From: Triparma columacea
Lineage: Eukaryota > Sar > Bolidophyceae > Parmales > Triparmaceae
Assembly: GCA_030267965.1 (NCBI GenBank)
Contig: BRYA01000773.1
Span: 1-34,043 of the forward strand
Reading direction: 5' to 3'
DNA length: 34,043 nucleotides
Numbering within the stretch: the first letter of the stretch is position 1; every line of letters starts with the position of its first letter. Position numbers and translations under genes: made by a program. Positions 1 through 7,741 of this stretch are shown piece by piece. The notes beneath the pieces are model-generated. The model saw only the letters and a list, made by a program, of their open reading frames with translations, made no database searches and was not told where the DNA came from.

Positions 1-547
1 GGGATAGATTTCTTGAAGTCGCCGCTCTCCCTTCTCCTATAAGAACCCGTTTTAGCCCTTTTACTATTGCGTTCCCCCGATTCTGAAGACCTCATGGATT
101 CTCTTTTTGGCTGATTTCGGTCTGAAAAGCCAGCTTGCCAAGTCGGATTAGGGCTTAGGACTTAGAGAAGAGAGAGAAATCTCTGTATTTCTTACAAATA
201 GGTTGAGAGAGCTGCTGAGCTGAAGAAAATAAATGCTCTCAGGCGGTGATAACGAAATTTGCTGTTGCGCGGGCTCCCGAAAACAGCGGCTGCAGTCGTG
301 AAGCTTTTAGTAAACAGGAGAGTTGGGGCAAGTGAGCTTGAGAGTTACGTTCGTTGATAAAGTTTGCGTCATTGAGATGCTCTCTGCTTTGTAGCTCGGC
401 TGTCTCAAAAATAAAATATTGATTTACGTACAAAATAGATGGATTATTGCCCTTTCAAACCAAGATCCCACAAGAGACATTACCGTAAAACATATTTTCG
501 AAATACTCTTTTCTCCGATCGTTAGTGTGAAATAATCCCCTGCTCCC
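1..547. other. Upstream non-coding region
   Basis: No convincing coding sequence is visible on either strand. The only open frame of note, 64 codons on the minus strand at 239-433, has no recognisable domain and no gene-like context. The stretch directly before 548 presumably holds the promoter and 5' UTR of the large secreted protein gene. No clear TATA box was identified. Confidence 0.5.
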
Positions 548-3500
548 ATGAAGTTGAACTATGCGCTCTCTCTCTTCCTCTTGGGTTCGTCCTCTCTCTG
601 CTCAGCTCAGGGTCCAGGTGGTGCTGTCGGGTCTCCCTCCGGTTCCAAGGAGTACAATCTCAACGAGTTCAGGGACTCCGCCGGCCAGGTTCAGTTCGCC
701 TTCAGCTCACACGGGAACCTCAAGTCCGCCAAGGCGGTCGCTGCGCCGGGGGGGCTTTCCACCTTCAAGGCTGTGGCTGTGGCAGAAACCGTCGACACTA
801 AGGACCTCAAGGTTTCTGGTGGGATCGAGGCCGGTGCCGTTCAGGCATCCGGGGAGGTGTCTGCCGCTTCTTTCAAGTCCACCGGTCCAATGTCCTCCGT
901 CGGGGGAGACATTTCAGGGGTTCTAACTGTCGAAAAGATTACGGCTACTGGAACTTTCACTGCAAAGGGGGAGATCAAGGCGGCGGGGACCTTCGAAGGG
1001 ACAGACTTGAAGGTCACCGGTGGCGTGGAATCTGGTACCATCAAGGCAAGCGACTCCATTACAGCGACCAACGCAATCACTGGAGGTTCCTTCAAGACAG
1101 AGGGGAGCCTCACCTGCAAGGAAGTCACTTCCACACTCGCCGTCAAGGCCGGTTCCTTCTCTACTTCCGGTAACCTCGACGTCGCCGACATCTCCGCAAC
1201 CGGTGCTATCTCGGCCAAGTCCATCTCAGGAATAGAAAGCGTATCATCCAAGGTCCTAAAGGGTGAGTCCTTAATAATCACCGGACCAACATCAGTAAAG
1301 TCCCTCAAGTCTGAAGGCGCTATCGAGGGCAAGGAGGGTAAGTTCACAGGCGACGTCACCACACCCTCAGCCTTGAACGTCGGAAGCGTAAAGTCTGCAG
1401 GTTTGGTTGAGGGCTCAGCAGCTAAGTTCGCAGGAGAGGTTTCAGGAACCAGCCTAAAGGTATCTGGGGACGTTACATCCGCCTCTATCACCACTACCGG
1501 CGATGTGTCCGGTGCGGGTGGAGTTTTCACCGGCACTATCTCTGCATCAGGTTCACTCTCTGGTGATTCCATCAAGGCTACTGGATCGTTATCAGGTAAG
1601 GACGTCACCGTCTCGGGCGCCGTTACCGCTAAGACCGTCACCGTTGAAGCTAGGGTTACGGGGGAGAGTTTTTCAGCGTCTGGGGAAGTGGTAGCTGGAG
1701 GTGCAGTAAAGGCTGCGAGCATCTCGGCTGAGGGGGAAATATCCGGTGATAAGGGAACGTTCAAGGCCTTCAAGGCTTCCACGGTGACTGCTGATTCCAT
1801 CACCTCAGCAGGGGACGTTGTCGGTAAGGACGGTAAGTTCTCCGGTGTTCTCGACGCAAAGTCATTAAACCTTTCCGGGAAGGTCGTCGCAGACTCAGGT
1901 TTCAAGTCCATCGCCGGGGACGTCGAGGTCCTTAACGGGGTTTTCTCATCTGCGGTAACGGCGGGTCGTTCAAAGGTGACTTACCTATCCGAGGGTGCTG
2001 ACGCGAAGTACACGGGTGAGGTTGAGGTTGGTGGTATGTTAAAGGTTGGGGTTAAGGGTGTGGAGACACAGGGGGCACTCAAAGGGTCGAGCATGGACAT
2101 ATCGGGGACGGCGAGTTTTCAGGGGGGGAACGTGGGGGAGGTGGGGATGGATATAAAGGGGGGGGTTAAGTGTCAGGGGGAAGTGCAGGGGAACAAACTG
2201 GTTGCAGTTGAGAAGGTTGAGGGGAAGGACGGTGATTTTACAGGATCGCTCGTTTCAGCGAATTCTGAGGTTAAGGGGGTTCTGCAGGCTAACGATGTGA
2301 AGGTCAGCGGGACGGTCGTAAGCGCTGGAAAGATTGAGGGGCAGTCACTTTTGGTCGCGGGGGAGATCACAGGGAAGGAGGGGAAGTTCACAGGGGGAGT
2401 CGACGTCATAGGGGGGGCCAAGGTCGATAAGATCGAGGTTGGAGGGGGGGTGGAGGTGGCAGAAGGGGTGGAGGTAAAGGGGGGAATCGTCGGGGGGACA
2501 CTGGAGATATTGGGGGAGGCTGTGGTGACAAAGGGTTTGAAAGTTTCGTCCGTCAACGTCTTGGAGGACCTAGAGGTTATGAAGGCTGGTAAGATTAAGG
2601 AGAACCTCGACGTCGAGAAGGGGCTTAACGTCGTCGAGGGGCTAGAGGTAGGAAAGGGTATCAAGGCCGTTGAGGGTTTCACGGGATCTCACGTTGACGT
2701 CACCGGTGGTCTTACTGGGAAGACCCTCACCGTCTCTAAAAGCGTCACCGCCGCTTCCGTGGACGTGAAGGGACCCGTCACCGTTCAGGGAAGCGTCGAC
2801 GCCAAGGGCAGCCTTGCCGCCGAGAGCGTCACTGCGGGGGCGGACGTAACAGCAAGCGGGACTGTCACGGGGGAACACCTTGTTGCGGGGGGGTGGGCGA
2901 ATGTGGGGGGTGACTTGAAGGTAGCGGGTGGGGCGGAGGTTAAGGAGGGACTGGTTGTGGGAGGGGACGTGGAGGGGAAGGAGGGGAAGTTTGGGGGGAT
3001 CATCGTGGGGGAAGGTGGGAAGATCACGGCACCAACATTTGAGGGAGGGGACGTTAATGTTGATTCGGTAATTGTTAAGGGGGCTGTTAAAGCTGAGACT
3101 CTTGAGGTTAGTACAATCAAGGTTACCGGAGTTGGAGGAGGAGAGGGGAGTGAGGGTGCACCAAAGAATGATCAGGGGGGGAAAATCGAGGCTGGCTCAA
3201 TCACGGCTGCCAAGGTTGAAGCGAAAGAACTTGCGGTTGGGGATGTTGGAGTGTCAGGGGGAGTTAAAGTTGAAGGCTCGACGGTAGCTGACGGAGGGAT
3301 TAAGGTTAAAAAGGGGGTTGAGATTTTGGAGGGAGGGATCAAGGTTGATGCTGAGGGAGTTGAGGTGGACGGAATCGGTAAAGTCAAGGCCGGGGGGTTT
3401 GAGGCTAGGGGAGATGTGGTATTCGGGGGTACGGTGAAGGGGGATAAGGTAGACGTTAAGGAGGTTGAGATCTCCGGTGACATGAAGGTTGGGGGTGCCG

Positions 3501-4423
3501 TGCAGGCCAAGGGGGTGGAGGTTGAGGAGGGGGTTAAAGGGAAGCTCCTGGAGGGAGAGGAGGGGAAATTCGGAATGGCAGAGGTCGGGGGGGAGAAGGG
3601 GGCCAAGCTGAGCGTCGGGGGGGAGAAGGGCTTTGAAGTCACTGGCGGTGATGCCAAGTTTGGGGGGGGGCTAAATGTTGAGGGGGAGGTCAATGTTCTA
3701 GGGGAGGGAGGTGTCAGCGCAAAGACGGTCTTAGTCGAGGGCATCATCAAGGGGCAAGGTAGCTTGGAAATCGAGGGTTCCATAAAGGCCTCTGACTTCA
3801 AGGTCGCAGAGGGGGAGATCGACGGTGGGCTCACGGTGGGGAGGGTCCAGGCCTCCGGTGACGTCAGCGCGGAGAGCTTCACCTGCGGGGGCCTCATGAC
3901 AACGTCCAACGGGCTGGTTGTCCAGAGCGGCGAGGTAACCGTAACCGGCCCCATAAGCGCCACGGAGACCGTAAGCGGGAAGGAGGGTACATTCGAGGGG
4001 GTGGTGAAGAGCCAGAGCATCATGACGAGCAGGGTTTACACGGACGACTTCACCGCAAGCGGGTTCGTCAGCGCCGGGGTCGTCAGGAGCAAGGGCGACG
4101 TCGAGAGCCTCGGGACTGTCAAGGGTAAGGTCATTGAGGGGGAGGATACGGTGAAGGGGATGGACTTGGAGGCTGAGAACAAGGTCAAGGGGGTCGTAGG
4201 GGAATTCGGGGGCATGGTCAAGGCGGGGGCGGTGGACAGCAAGAAGTACCTGATCAACGGGGGGGAGATTGACGTAGGGGCGAGCTTGCTAGACCTGGTT
4301 GAGACCATCAACAAACTGGCGGAGAGGGTGAAGGAGCTAGAGGGGATGGTGGGGGGTGGGGGGGGTGGGGGTGGGGGGGGAGGTGGGGGGGGAGGGGTGG
4401 AAGCTGGGGTGGGAGGGGAGTAA
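548..4423 (+). CDS. Secreted repetitive fibre-like (beta-solenoid-type) protein
   Basis: Uninterrupted 1291-residue frame starting at the first ATG. Residues 1-20 form a classic signal peptide (hydrophobic LSLFLLGSSSLCSA, cleavage likely before QGPGG). Nearly all the rest is a degenerate repeat of about 10-12 residues with the pattern G-x-[VIL]-x-[GAS]-x-x-[VIF], for example VSGDVTSASITTTGDVSGAG. Regularly spaced glycine and aliphatic residues suggest a beta-helix or solenoid, as in phage-tail and adhesin fibres. After the repeats come the sequence SLLDLVETINKLAERVKELE, a short amphipathic coiled coil that could trimerise the fibre, and a run of about 16 glycines before the stop. I recognise no named family. 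Possible roles are cell covering, scale matrix or adhesion; this is inference. Base usage is patchy: some blocks use balanced codons and others are extremely G-rich (GGG, AGG, GTG). Its 3' end lies in the tandem duplication. No introns were needed. Confidence 0.85.
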   Translation: MKLNYALSLFLLGSSSLCSAQGPGGAVGSPSGSKEYNLNEFRDSAGQVQFAFSSHGNLKSAKAVAAPGGLSTFKAVAVAETVDTKDLKVSGGIEAGAVQASGEVSAASFKSTGPMSSVGGDISGVLTVEKITATGTFTAKGEIKAAGTFEGTDLKVTGGVESGTIKASDSITATNAITGGSFKTEGSLTCKEVTSTLAVKAGSFSTSGNLDVADISATGAISAKSISGIESVSSKVLKGESLIITGPTSVKSLKSEGAIEGKEGKFTGDVTTPSALNVGSVKSAGLVEGSAAKFAGEVSGTSLKVSGDVTSASITTTGDVSGAGGVFTGTISASGSLSGDSIKATGSLSGKDVTVSGAVTAKTVTVEARVTGESFSASGEVVAGGAVKAASISAEGEISGDKGTFKAFKASTVTADSITSAGDVVGKDGKFSGVLDAKSLNLSGKVVADSGFKSIAGDVEVLNGVFSSAVTAGRSKVTYLSEGADAKYTGEVEVGGMLKVGVKGVETQGALKGSSMDISGTASFQGGNVGEVGMDIKGGVKCQGEVQGNKLVAVEKVEGKDGDFTGSLVSANSEVKGVLQANDVKVSGTVVSAGKIEGQSLLVAGEITGKEGKFTGGVDVIGGAKVDKIEVGGGVEVAEGVEVKGGIVGGTLEILGEAVVTKGLKVSSVNVLEDLEVMKAGKIKENLDVEKGLNVVEGLEVGKGIKAVEGFTGSHVDVTGGLTGKTLTVSKSVTAASVDVKGPVTVQGSVDAKGSLAAESVTAGADVTASGTVTGEHLVAGGWANVGGDLKVAGGAEVKEGLVVGGDVEGKEGKFGGIIVGEGGKITAPTFEGGDVNVDSVIVKGAVKAETLEVSTIKVTGVGGGEGSEGAPKNDQGGKIEAGSITAAKVEAKELAVGDVGVSGGVKVEGSTVADGGIKVKKGVEILEGGIKVDAEGVEVDGIGKVKAGGFEARGDVVFGGTVKGDKVDVKEVEISGDMKVGGAVQAKGVEVEEGVKGKLLEGEEGKFGMAEVGGEKGAKLSVGGEKGFEVTGGDAKFGGGLNVEGEVNVLGEGGVSAKTVLVEGIIKGQGSLEIEGSIKASDFKVAEGEIDGGLTVGRVQASGDVSAESFTCGGLMTTSNGLVVQSGEVTVTGPISATETVSGKEGTFEGVVKSQSIMTSRVYTDDFTASGFVSAGVVRSKGDVESLGTVKGKVIEGEDTVKGMDLEAENKVKGVVGEFGGMVKAGAVDSKKYLINGGEIDVGASLLDLVETINKLAERVKELEGMVGGGGGGGGGGGGGGGVEAGVGGE
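4349..4402 (+). repeat. In-frame poly-glycine G-tract at gene 3' end
   Basis: An almost pure G tract broken by single T or A bases encodes the terminal glycine run of the secreted fibre protein. It is slippage-prone and could form G-quadruplexes. It also supplies the left breakpoint of the 425-bp duplication: the same GGTGGGGG-type sequence begins the second copy at 4796. Confidence 0.8.
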
Positions 4424-4795
4424 TGGGGAATTGGGATGATAGGGGGGGGTGCATGAAGAGGGAGGGTGCATGGAGGGAGGGGGGAGCAAAAAAGACCCAA
4501 AAAGGGAACATGGTTTCGTGAAAGAATTGGCAATGGTTTTCTTCGCGCTGTCGTACTTCCGTCGGGTCCTTAATCGTACACCCCCCTCCTTCACTGTTTC
4601 CCAATCCTCGGGTTCCTGTCGTCGAATATTTTGTCAAAGTCTTCCTTGTTGAGAGTCTTCCTTAGCCCCATTACAGTCTGCGCTGCATCGCGCTCCCTGA
4701 TCTTCGACCATGGGTCCTCGTCTGAGGTTTTGGAGGACGGGTCGGATATCTCGTTGACGAAGATGGATGACATTGGACGGTTGGTCCATTCACCG
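4371..4795. repeat. Tandem duplication, copy 1 (425 bp)
   Basis: This block recurs at 4796-5220 with a constant offset of 425. It holds the last codons and stop of the secreted fibre protein (plus strand), the intergenic spacer, and an orphan second copy of the last 66 codons of the convergent minus-strand gene (about 4594-4794). By eye the copies differ by four substitutions and one G-run length change. All four substitutions fall in the minus-strand coding part and all are silent. Confidence 0.93.
4594..4794 (-). pseudogene. Orphan duplicate of the 3' coding end of the 5016-5705 gene
   Basis: Read on the minus strand, this repeats the C-terminal 66 residues (from GEWTNRPMSS to NPRIGKQ and the stop) of the neighbouring gene with no amino-acid change. 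It lacks the gene's 5' part: upstream of GEWTNRP it runs into the C-rich complement of the poly-G tract. It is most simply a truncated 3' duplicate. Because every difference is synonymous, it could still be used, for example as an alternative terminal exon or by readthrough. No splice site clearly supports that. Confidence 0.7.
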
Positions 4796-5220
4796 GGTGG
4801 GGGGGAGGTGGGGGGGGAGGGGTGGAAGCTGGGGTGGGAGGGGAGTAATGGGGAATTGGGATGATAGGGGGGGGTGCATGAAGAGGGAGGGTGCATGGAG
4901 GGAGGGGGGAGCAAAAAAGACCCAAAAAGGGAACATGGTTTCGTGAAAGAATTGGCAATGGTTTTCTTCGCGCTGTCGTACTTCCGTCGGGTCCTTAATC
5001 GTACACCCCCCTCCTTCACTGTTTCCCAATCCTTGGGTTCCTGTCGTCGAATATTTTGTCAAAGTCTTCCTTGTTGAGAGTCTTCCTTAGCCCCATTACA
5101 GTCTGTGCTGCATCGCGCTCCCGGATCTTCGACCATGGGTCCTCGTCTGAGGTTTTGGAAGACGGGTCGGATATCTCGTTGACGAAGATGGATGACATTG
5201 GACGGTTGGTCCATTCACCG
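4796..5220. repeat. Tandem duplication, copy 2 (425 bp)
   Basis: Second copy of the 4371-4795 block. Here the minus-strand coding part is continuous with the intact gene (5016-5705), while the fibre protein's terminal codons and stop are orphaned. The junction reads CACCG followed directly by the G-rich start of the unit. After copy 2, the same CACCG continues into unique gene sequence (TTGTCACTC). Confidence 0.93.
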
Positions 5221-5705
5221 TTGTCACTCTCCTCAAGCATGACCTCTGAGTCTGCCACAACCCCCTTATCAGTGACCTTCTTGATCTTATTTTTGTCCCC
5301 TTTGTTAAGTTTGTCCTCTGTGTTGATCTCCTCCTTTGCGTTGATCTTCTCCTTTTCTTTTGCGTTGATTTTCTCCTTTGCTTTCCTTATTAATTGTTTG
5401 GCGGCTTCAAGGTCTCTTTTCATTTCATTTCCGTCGATATTTGACGCTAAAAGTGGCCATGAATGGAGATGCTGTCGTTTGGATTGTACTGGTCGTGTGT
5501 TTGAGAGAAATGATGCGGAGGAGGAGGAGATAATGAGGGACCCAGGGAAGCGATGATTGCCTTGATTGCCTTGATTGGCTTTTAAAGCGGCATTATTGAG
5601 TGGAGAGTATTGAAATGATGATATAGAAGCAGTAAATACTAAAATGACTACAATTACGTTGAAAATTGCGTACATATTCAACAAAAAGGAAGAAATAAAT
5701 GCCAT
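5016..5705 (-). CDS. Hypothetical protein with signal-type N-terminus and charged middle
   Basis: A 229-residue frame starting at the ATG at 5705. Residues 1-30 are strongly hydrophobic (SFLLNMYAIFNVIVVILVFTA) and read as a signal peptide or anchor, followed by SISSFQ and a serine- and basic-rich stretch to about residue 85. A signal peptide followed by a phenylalanine near the cleavage site and an S/R/K-rich stretch resembles the bipartite targeting signals of complex plastids, so plastid import is possible but unproven. The middle (about 95-150) is a K/E-rich repeat (KEKINAKEKEKINAKEE). The C-terminus, ending DPWSKIRERDAAQTVMGLRK and NKEDFDKIFDDRNPRIG, looks like the conserved globular part, but I do not recognise the family. 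It converges on the fibre-protein gene, and its last 66 codons are duplicated downstream at 4594-4794. Confidence 0.75.
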   Translation of the reverse strand: MAFISSFLLNMYAIFNVIVVILVFTASISSFQYSPLNNAALKANQGNQGNHRFPGSLIISSSSASFLSNTRPVQSKRQHLHSWPLLASNIDGNEMKRDLEAAKQLIRKAKEKINAKEKEKINAKEEINTEDKLNKGDKNKIKKVTDKGVVADSEVMLEESDNGEWTNRPMSSIFVNEISDPSSKTSDEDPWSKIRERDAAQTVMGLRKTLNKEDFDKIFDDRNPRIGKQ

Positions 5706-5761
5706 CAAGAAACCTCATTATTTCTGAGCTGCCCCAAACACTGATTCCGCGCGCCGGGGAT

Positions 5762-5819
5762 CCCCATATATACACACACTATACACATACTATACATACA
5801 CACACACTTATACATACAA
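5762..5819. repeat. TA/CA-rich microsatellite upstream of thioredoxin-like gene
   Basis: A run of ATATATACACACAC and TATACATACA units extends to the base before the ATG at 5820. It includes a TATA-like core near 5764-5771, so it may act as promoter and 5' UTR. It also lies about 60 bp upstream of the divergent minus-strand gene that starts at 5705. Confidence 0.6.
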
Positions 5820-6521
5820 ATGGATGTTGAAAGCGGACCAAGCTGCCCAGTCCCTCCTTCCAACTCCACACATGTCCCATCCCCCTTTGAAGTCTCACAA
5901 TCTGAGACCTCATCAATCCTTCCCACACAAACTTCAGTAAATGCTTCCTCTGCGTCACCTCCCAACCCACCAAGCAACCCATCACAATCAAAGAATGGAC
6001 TGAAAGGTATCCTCTCCCTCCTCCCCCCCACTATCCGTGTCCCACCTTCAACCTCAACCCTATCCATCCCATCCTCAGCCCCTACAATAACCCCAACCTC
6101 CCTCTGGGTAAACTCCCTCTCCTACATAATCCTATATTTCTCCGCAACCTGGTGTCGTCCCTGTCAGCATTTCTCCCCCAAGCTCGCCAACTTCGTTCAC
6201 TCCAACAGAGACGAAGTCGGGGTCATGTACGTTACACACGACACAAGCGAGGGGGAGATGGAGAAAGGTATGTCGGGTAAACCCTACGCCACCTTCACCT
6301 CATACGGGGGTAGGGATATGCTTGAGTGTAAGGGTTTGTTAGGTCAGGTTCTTAGCGTTAACATGCTCCCGACTTGTATAGTAGTGGACGCGAAAACGGG
6401 GAGGAGGGTTACGAGCTGGGGGAGGAGTGCGGTGGAGAGGAATGGGGAGAAGTGTTTAGAGGAATGGAAGGAAGGGAAGGAAGGGGTTACTTACTTTCAA
6501 GCCATGTGCAATGTTAGTTAG
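5820..6521 (+). CDS. Thioredoxin-like (nucleoredoxin/tryparedoxin-type) protein
   Basis: A 233-residue single-exon protein. Residues 1-95 are Pro/Ser/Thr-rich and probably disordered. From about 100 a thioredoxin fold follows: the strand YIILYFSATW leads into the redox motif W111-C112-R-P-C115, and NMLPTCIVVD holds the cis-proline P184 expected opposite the active site. A WCxPC motif preceded by FSA is typical of nucleoredoxin and tryparedoxin relatives, so disulfide reduction in cytosol or nucleus is the likely role. No signal peptide is visible. The synonymous codon pattern changes along the gene: the 5' half uses C-ending codons (TCC, ACC, GTC, CTC) and the 3' third uses GGG, AGG, GCG, ACG, GTG and TTA. 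Its 3' end converges on the SET gene with a 46-bp gap. Confidence 0.85.
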   Translation: MDVESGPSCPVPPSNSTHVPSPFEVSQSETSSILPTQTSVNASSASPPNPPSNPSQSKNGLKGILSLLPPTIRVPPSTSTLSIPSSAPTITPTSLWVNSLSYIILYFSATWCRPCQHFSPKLANFVHSNRDEVGVMYVTHDTSEGEMEKGMSGKPYATFTSYGGRDMLECKGLLGQVLSVNMLPTCIVVDAKTGRRVTSWGRSAVERNGEKCLEEWKEGKEGVTYFQAMCNVS

Positions 6522-6567
6522 TTAAGAAGAAAGATTGGAGATTTGTCGAAAAACCGTTCGTCTCGAT

Positions 6568-7683
6568 CTATTCATCGTATATCCCCGCATTATGGCACAA
6601 ACACTCCTCCTCGCTTCTATCAACTCTAAAACTGATGGCCCCACAACAGCACACATGCCTCTCATCGAACCTCTCCAACTCCTCGACCTCTTCCCTTCTT
6701 CTCCCTTCCCCCTCCTCGACCCTACACCTAAAGCACTTACAAACGAACCCCCAATTCCCCTCAATATCCTTCCTCCTCTCCTCCCCCGTAATCCCTCCTC
6801 CAATGCTAACATAGCTGTAAAATATCTCCTCCCCAACCTCCAGATCCCTCAACGCCCTCAACTTAACCATCCCGTCTTCCACGTACTGCCCGCAGTTAGG
6901 GTAACACGAATGGTTAACCAGGGCCATCAAAGGAGACAAAAGATAACCTGATTCAGAGCCGTACTCATCGTACAAACCGACTGCGTTGAAGTGGGATGTT
7001 GATACTGCGCGGGTGTATGAACCTGGAGGGAGGGGACAGGGGAGGAGGGTTCTGAGGGTTGACTCTGCTACTTCGTAGGTTGTGAGACGCTTGGATTTAC
7101 CGGGGGTTGAGGGGGTGAAGGGTGTTTCGGGTAGACTGTTTTCAAGGTAACGGAGGGGGGAGGGGTTGGAGACGGCGGAAAGGAGGAGGTTCACGTATGT
7201 CTGGAGGGCTTTGTCGGACGACTTCTTCTTCTTCTTAAGGGGGGAGGAGGAGACGAGGTTCGTCAGGGAACAGACTTTCGAGTGCCTGGCTTTCTTGAGG
7301 GAACGGCAGGAAGCGGAGCAATAGTGGACTCCGCAGGAGGACGAGGTTTCGGAGCAGGGAAATCGGAGGTTGGGGCCGTCGATGGATGTGAAATTGTAGC
7401 AGTTATCGCAAGTGAAGCATCTGAAACGTTGGTGGACTGCGGGCATTGAAGGGAATTCGTGAGCAGTGCGTGTCACATTACAAGGGAGGCCCGTCGTCGT
7501 TCCTCCCCCCCCCCCACACCCTCACTTACCTATGTGGCAGAAGGGCTCGTCGACGAGGACCACTGCTCCCTCGGCCTGTCTCGCAACCAAGACGAGGTTG
7601 CGACCGGCGCCAGGTACGTCAACTATTCGAAGATGTGGTGGAACGGTAAGCGGTGGTATTGGCGGCAGAAAAACCGAGGCCAT
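6568..7683 (-). CDS. SET/MYND-domain protein (SMYD-like lysine methyltransferase)
   Basis: Two exons on the minus strand: 7683-7530 and 7436-6568, with a 93-nt GT-AG intron (donor ATAG|GTAAGT, acceptor CCCGCAG|TC, phase 1), giving 340 residues. Exon 1 carries the N-terminal SET half ([18 protein letters not shown], then VDEPFCH). Exon 2 opens with a MYND-like zinc-binding cluster ([19 protein letters not shown], about 57-107). The catalytic SET core follows: NHSCYPNC at 226-233, EEIFYSYV at 254-261, and a post-SET cysteine cluster CKCFRC at 284-289. A MYND inserted into a split SET is the SMYD arrangement, so S-adenosylmethionine-dependent lysine methylation is likely; the substrate is unknown. 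The 3' half is G-rich on the sense strand and the 5' half C/T-rich. It shares a 58-bp divergent promoter with the PCD gene. The start M-A-S-V-F is the most downstream reasonable ATG; upstream in-frame Mets exist. Confidence 0.85.
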
Positions 7684-7741
7684 TGCTGAGAATAGAAGAA
7701 ATCCTTTTTTGCCAAACCAAAATAGAAAGGCAAACATCAGT
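7684..7741. promoter_or_regulatory. Compact divergent promoter between SET and PCD genes
   Basis: Only 58 bp separate the inferred start codons of the minus-strand SET/MYND gene (7683) and the plus-strand PCD gene (7742). The stretch is A-rich with a CCTTTTTTGCC core and no TATA box. It must contain both 5' UTRs and core promoters unless one start is wrong. Confidence 0.5.

Noticed and set aside
841..1911. Long minus-strand open frame antisense to the fibre gene
   Set aside because: It mirrors the repeat-coding strand. Its Pro/Thr/Ser-rich translation is what the complement of Gly/Val/Ala repeats gives, and it has no start context or domain.
3172..4023. Second long antisense open frame under the fibre gene
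   Set aside because: Same reason: complement of G-rich repeat codons, no independent evidence.
4308..4637. Pro/His-rich minus-strand frames in the duplicated spacer
   Set aside because: They are translations of the C-rich complement of the poly-G tract and appear in both copies; nothing but low complexity.
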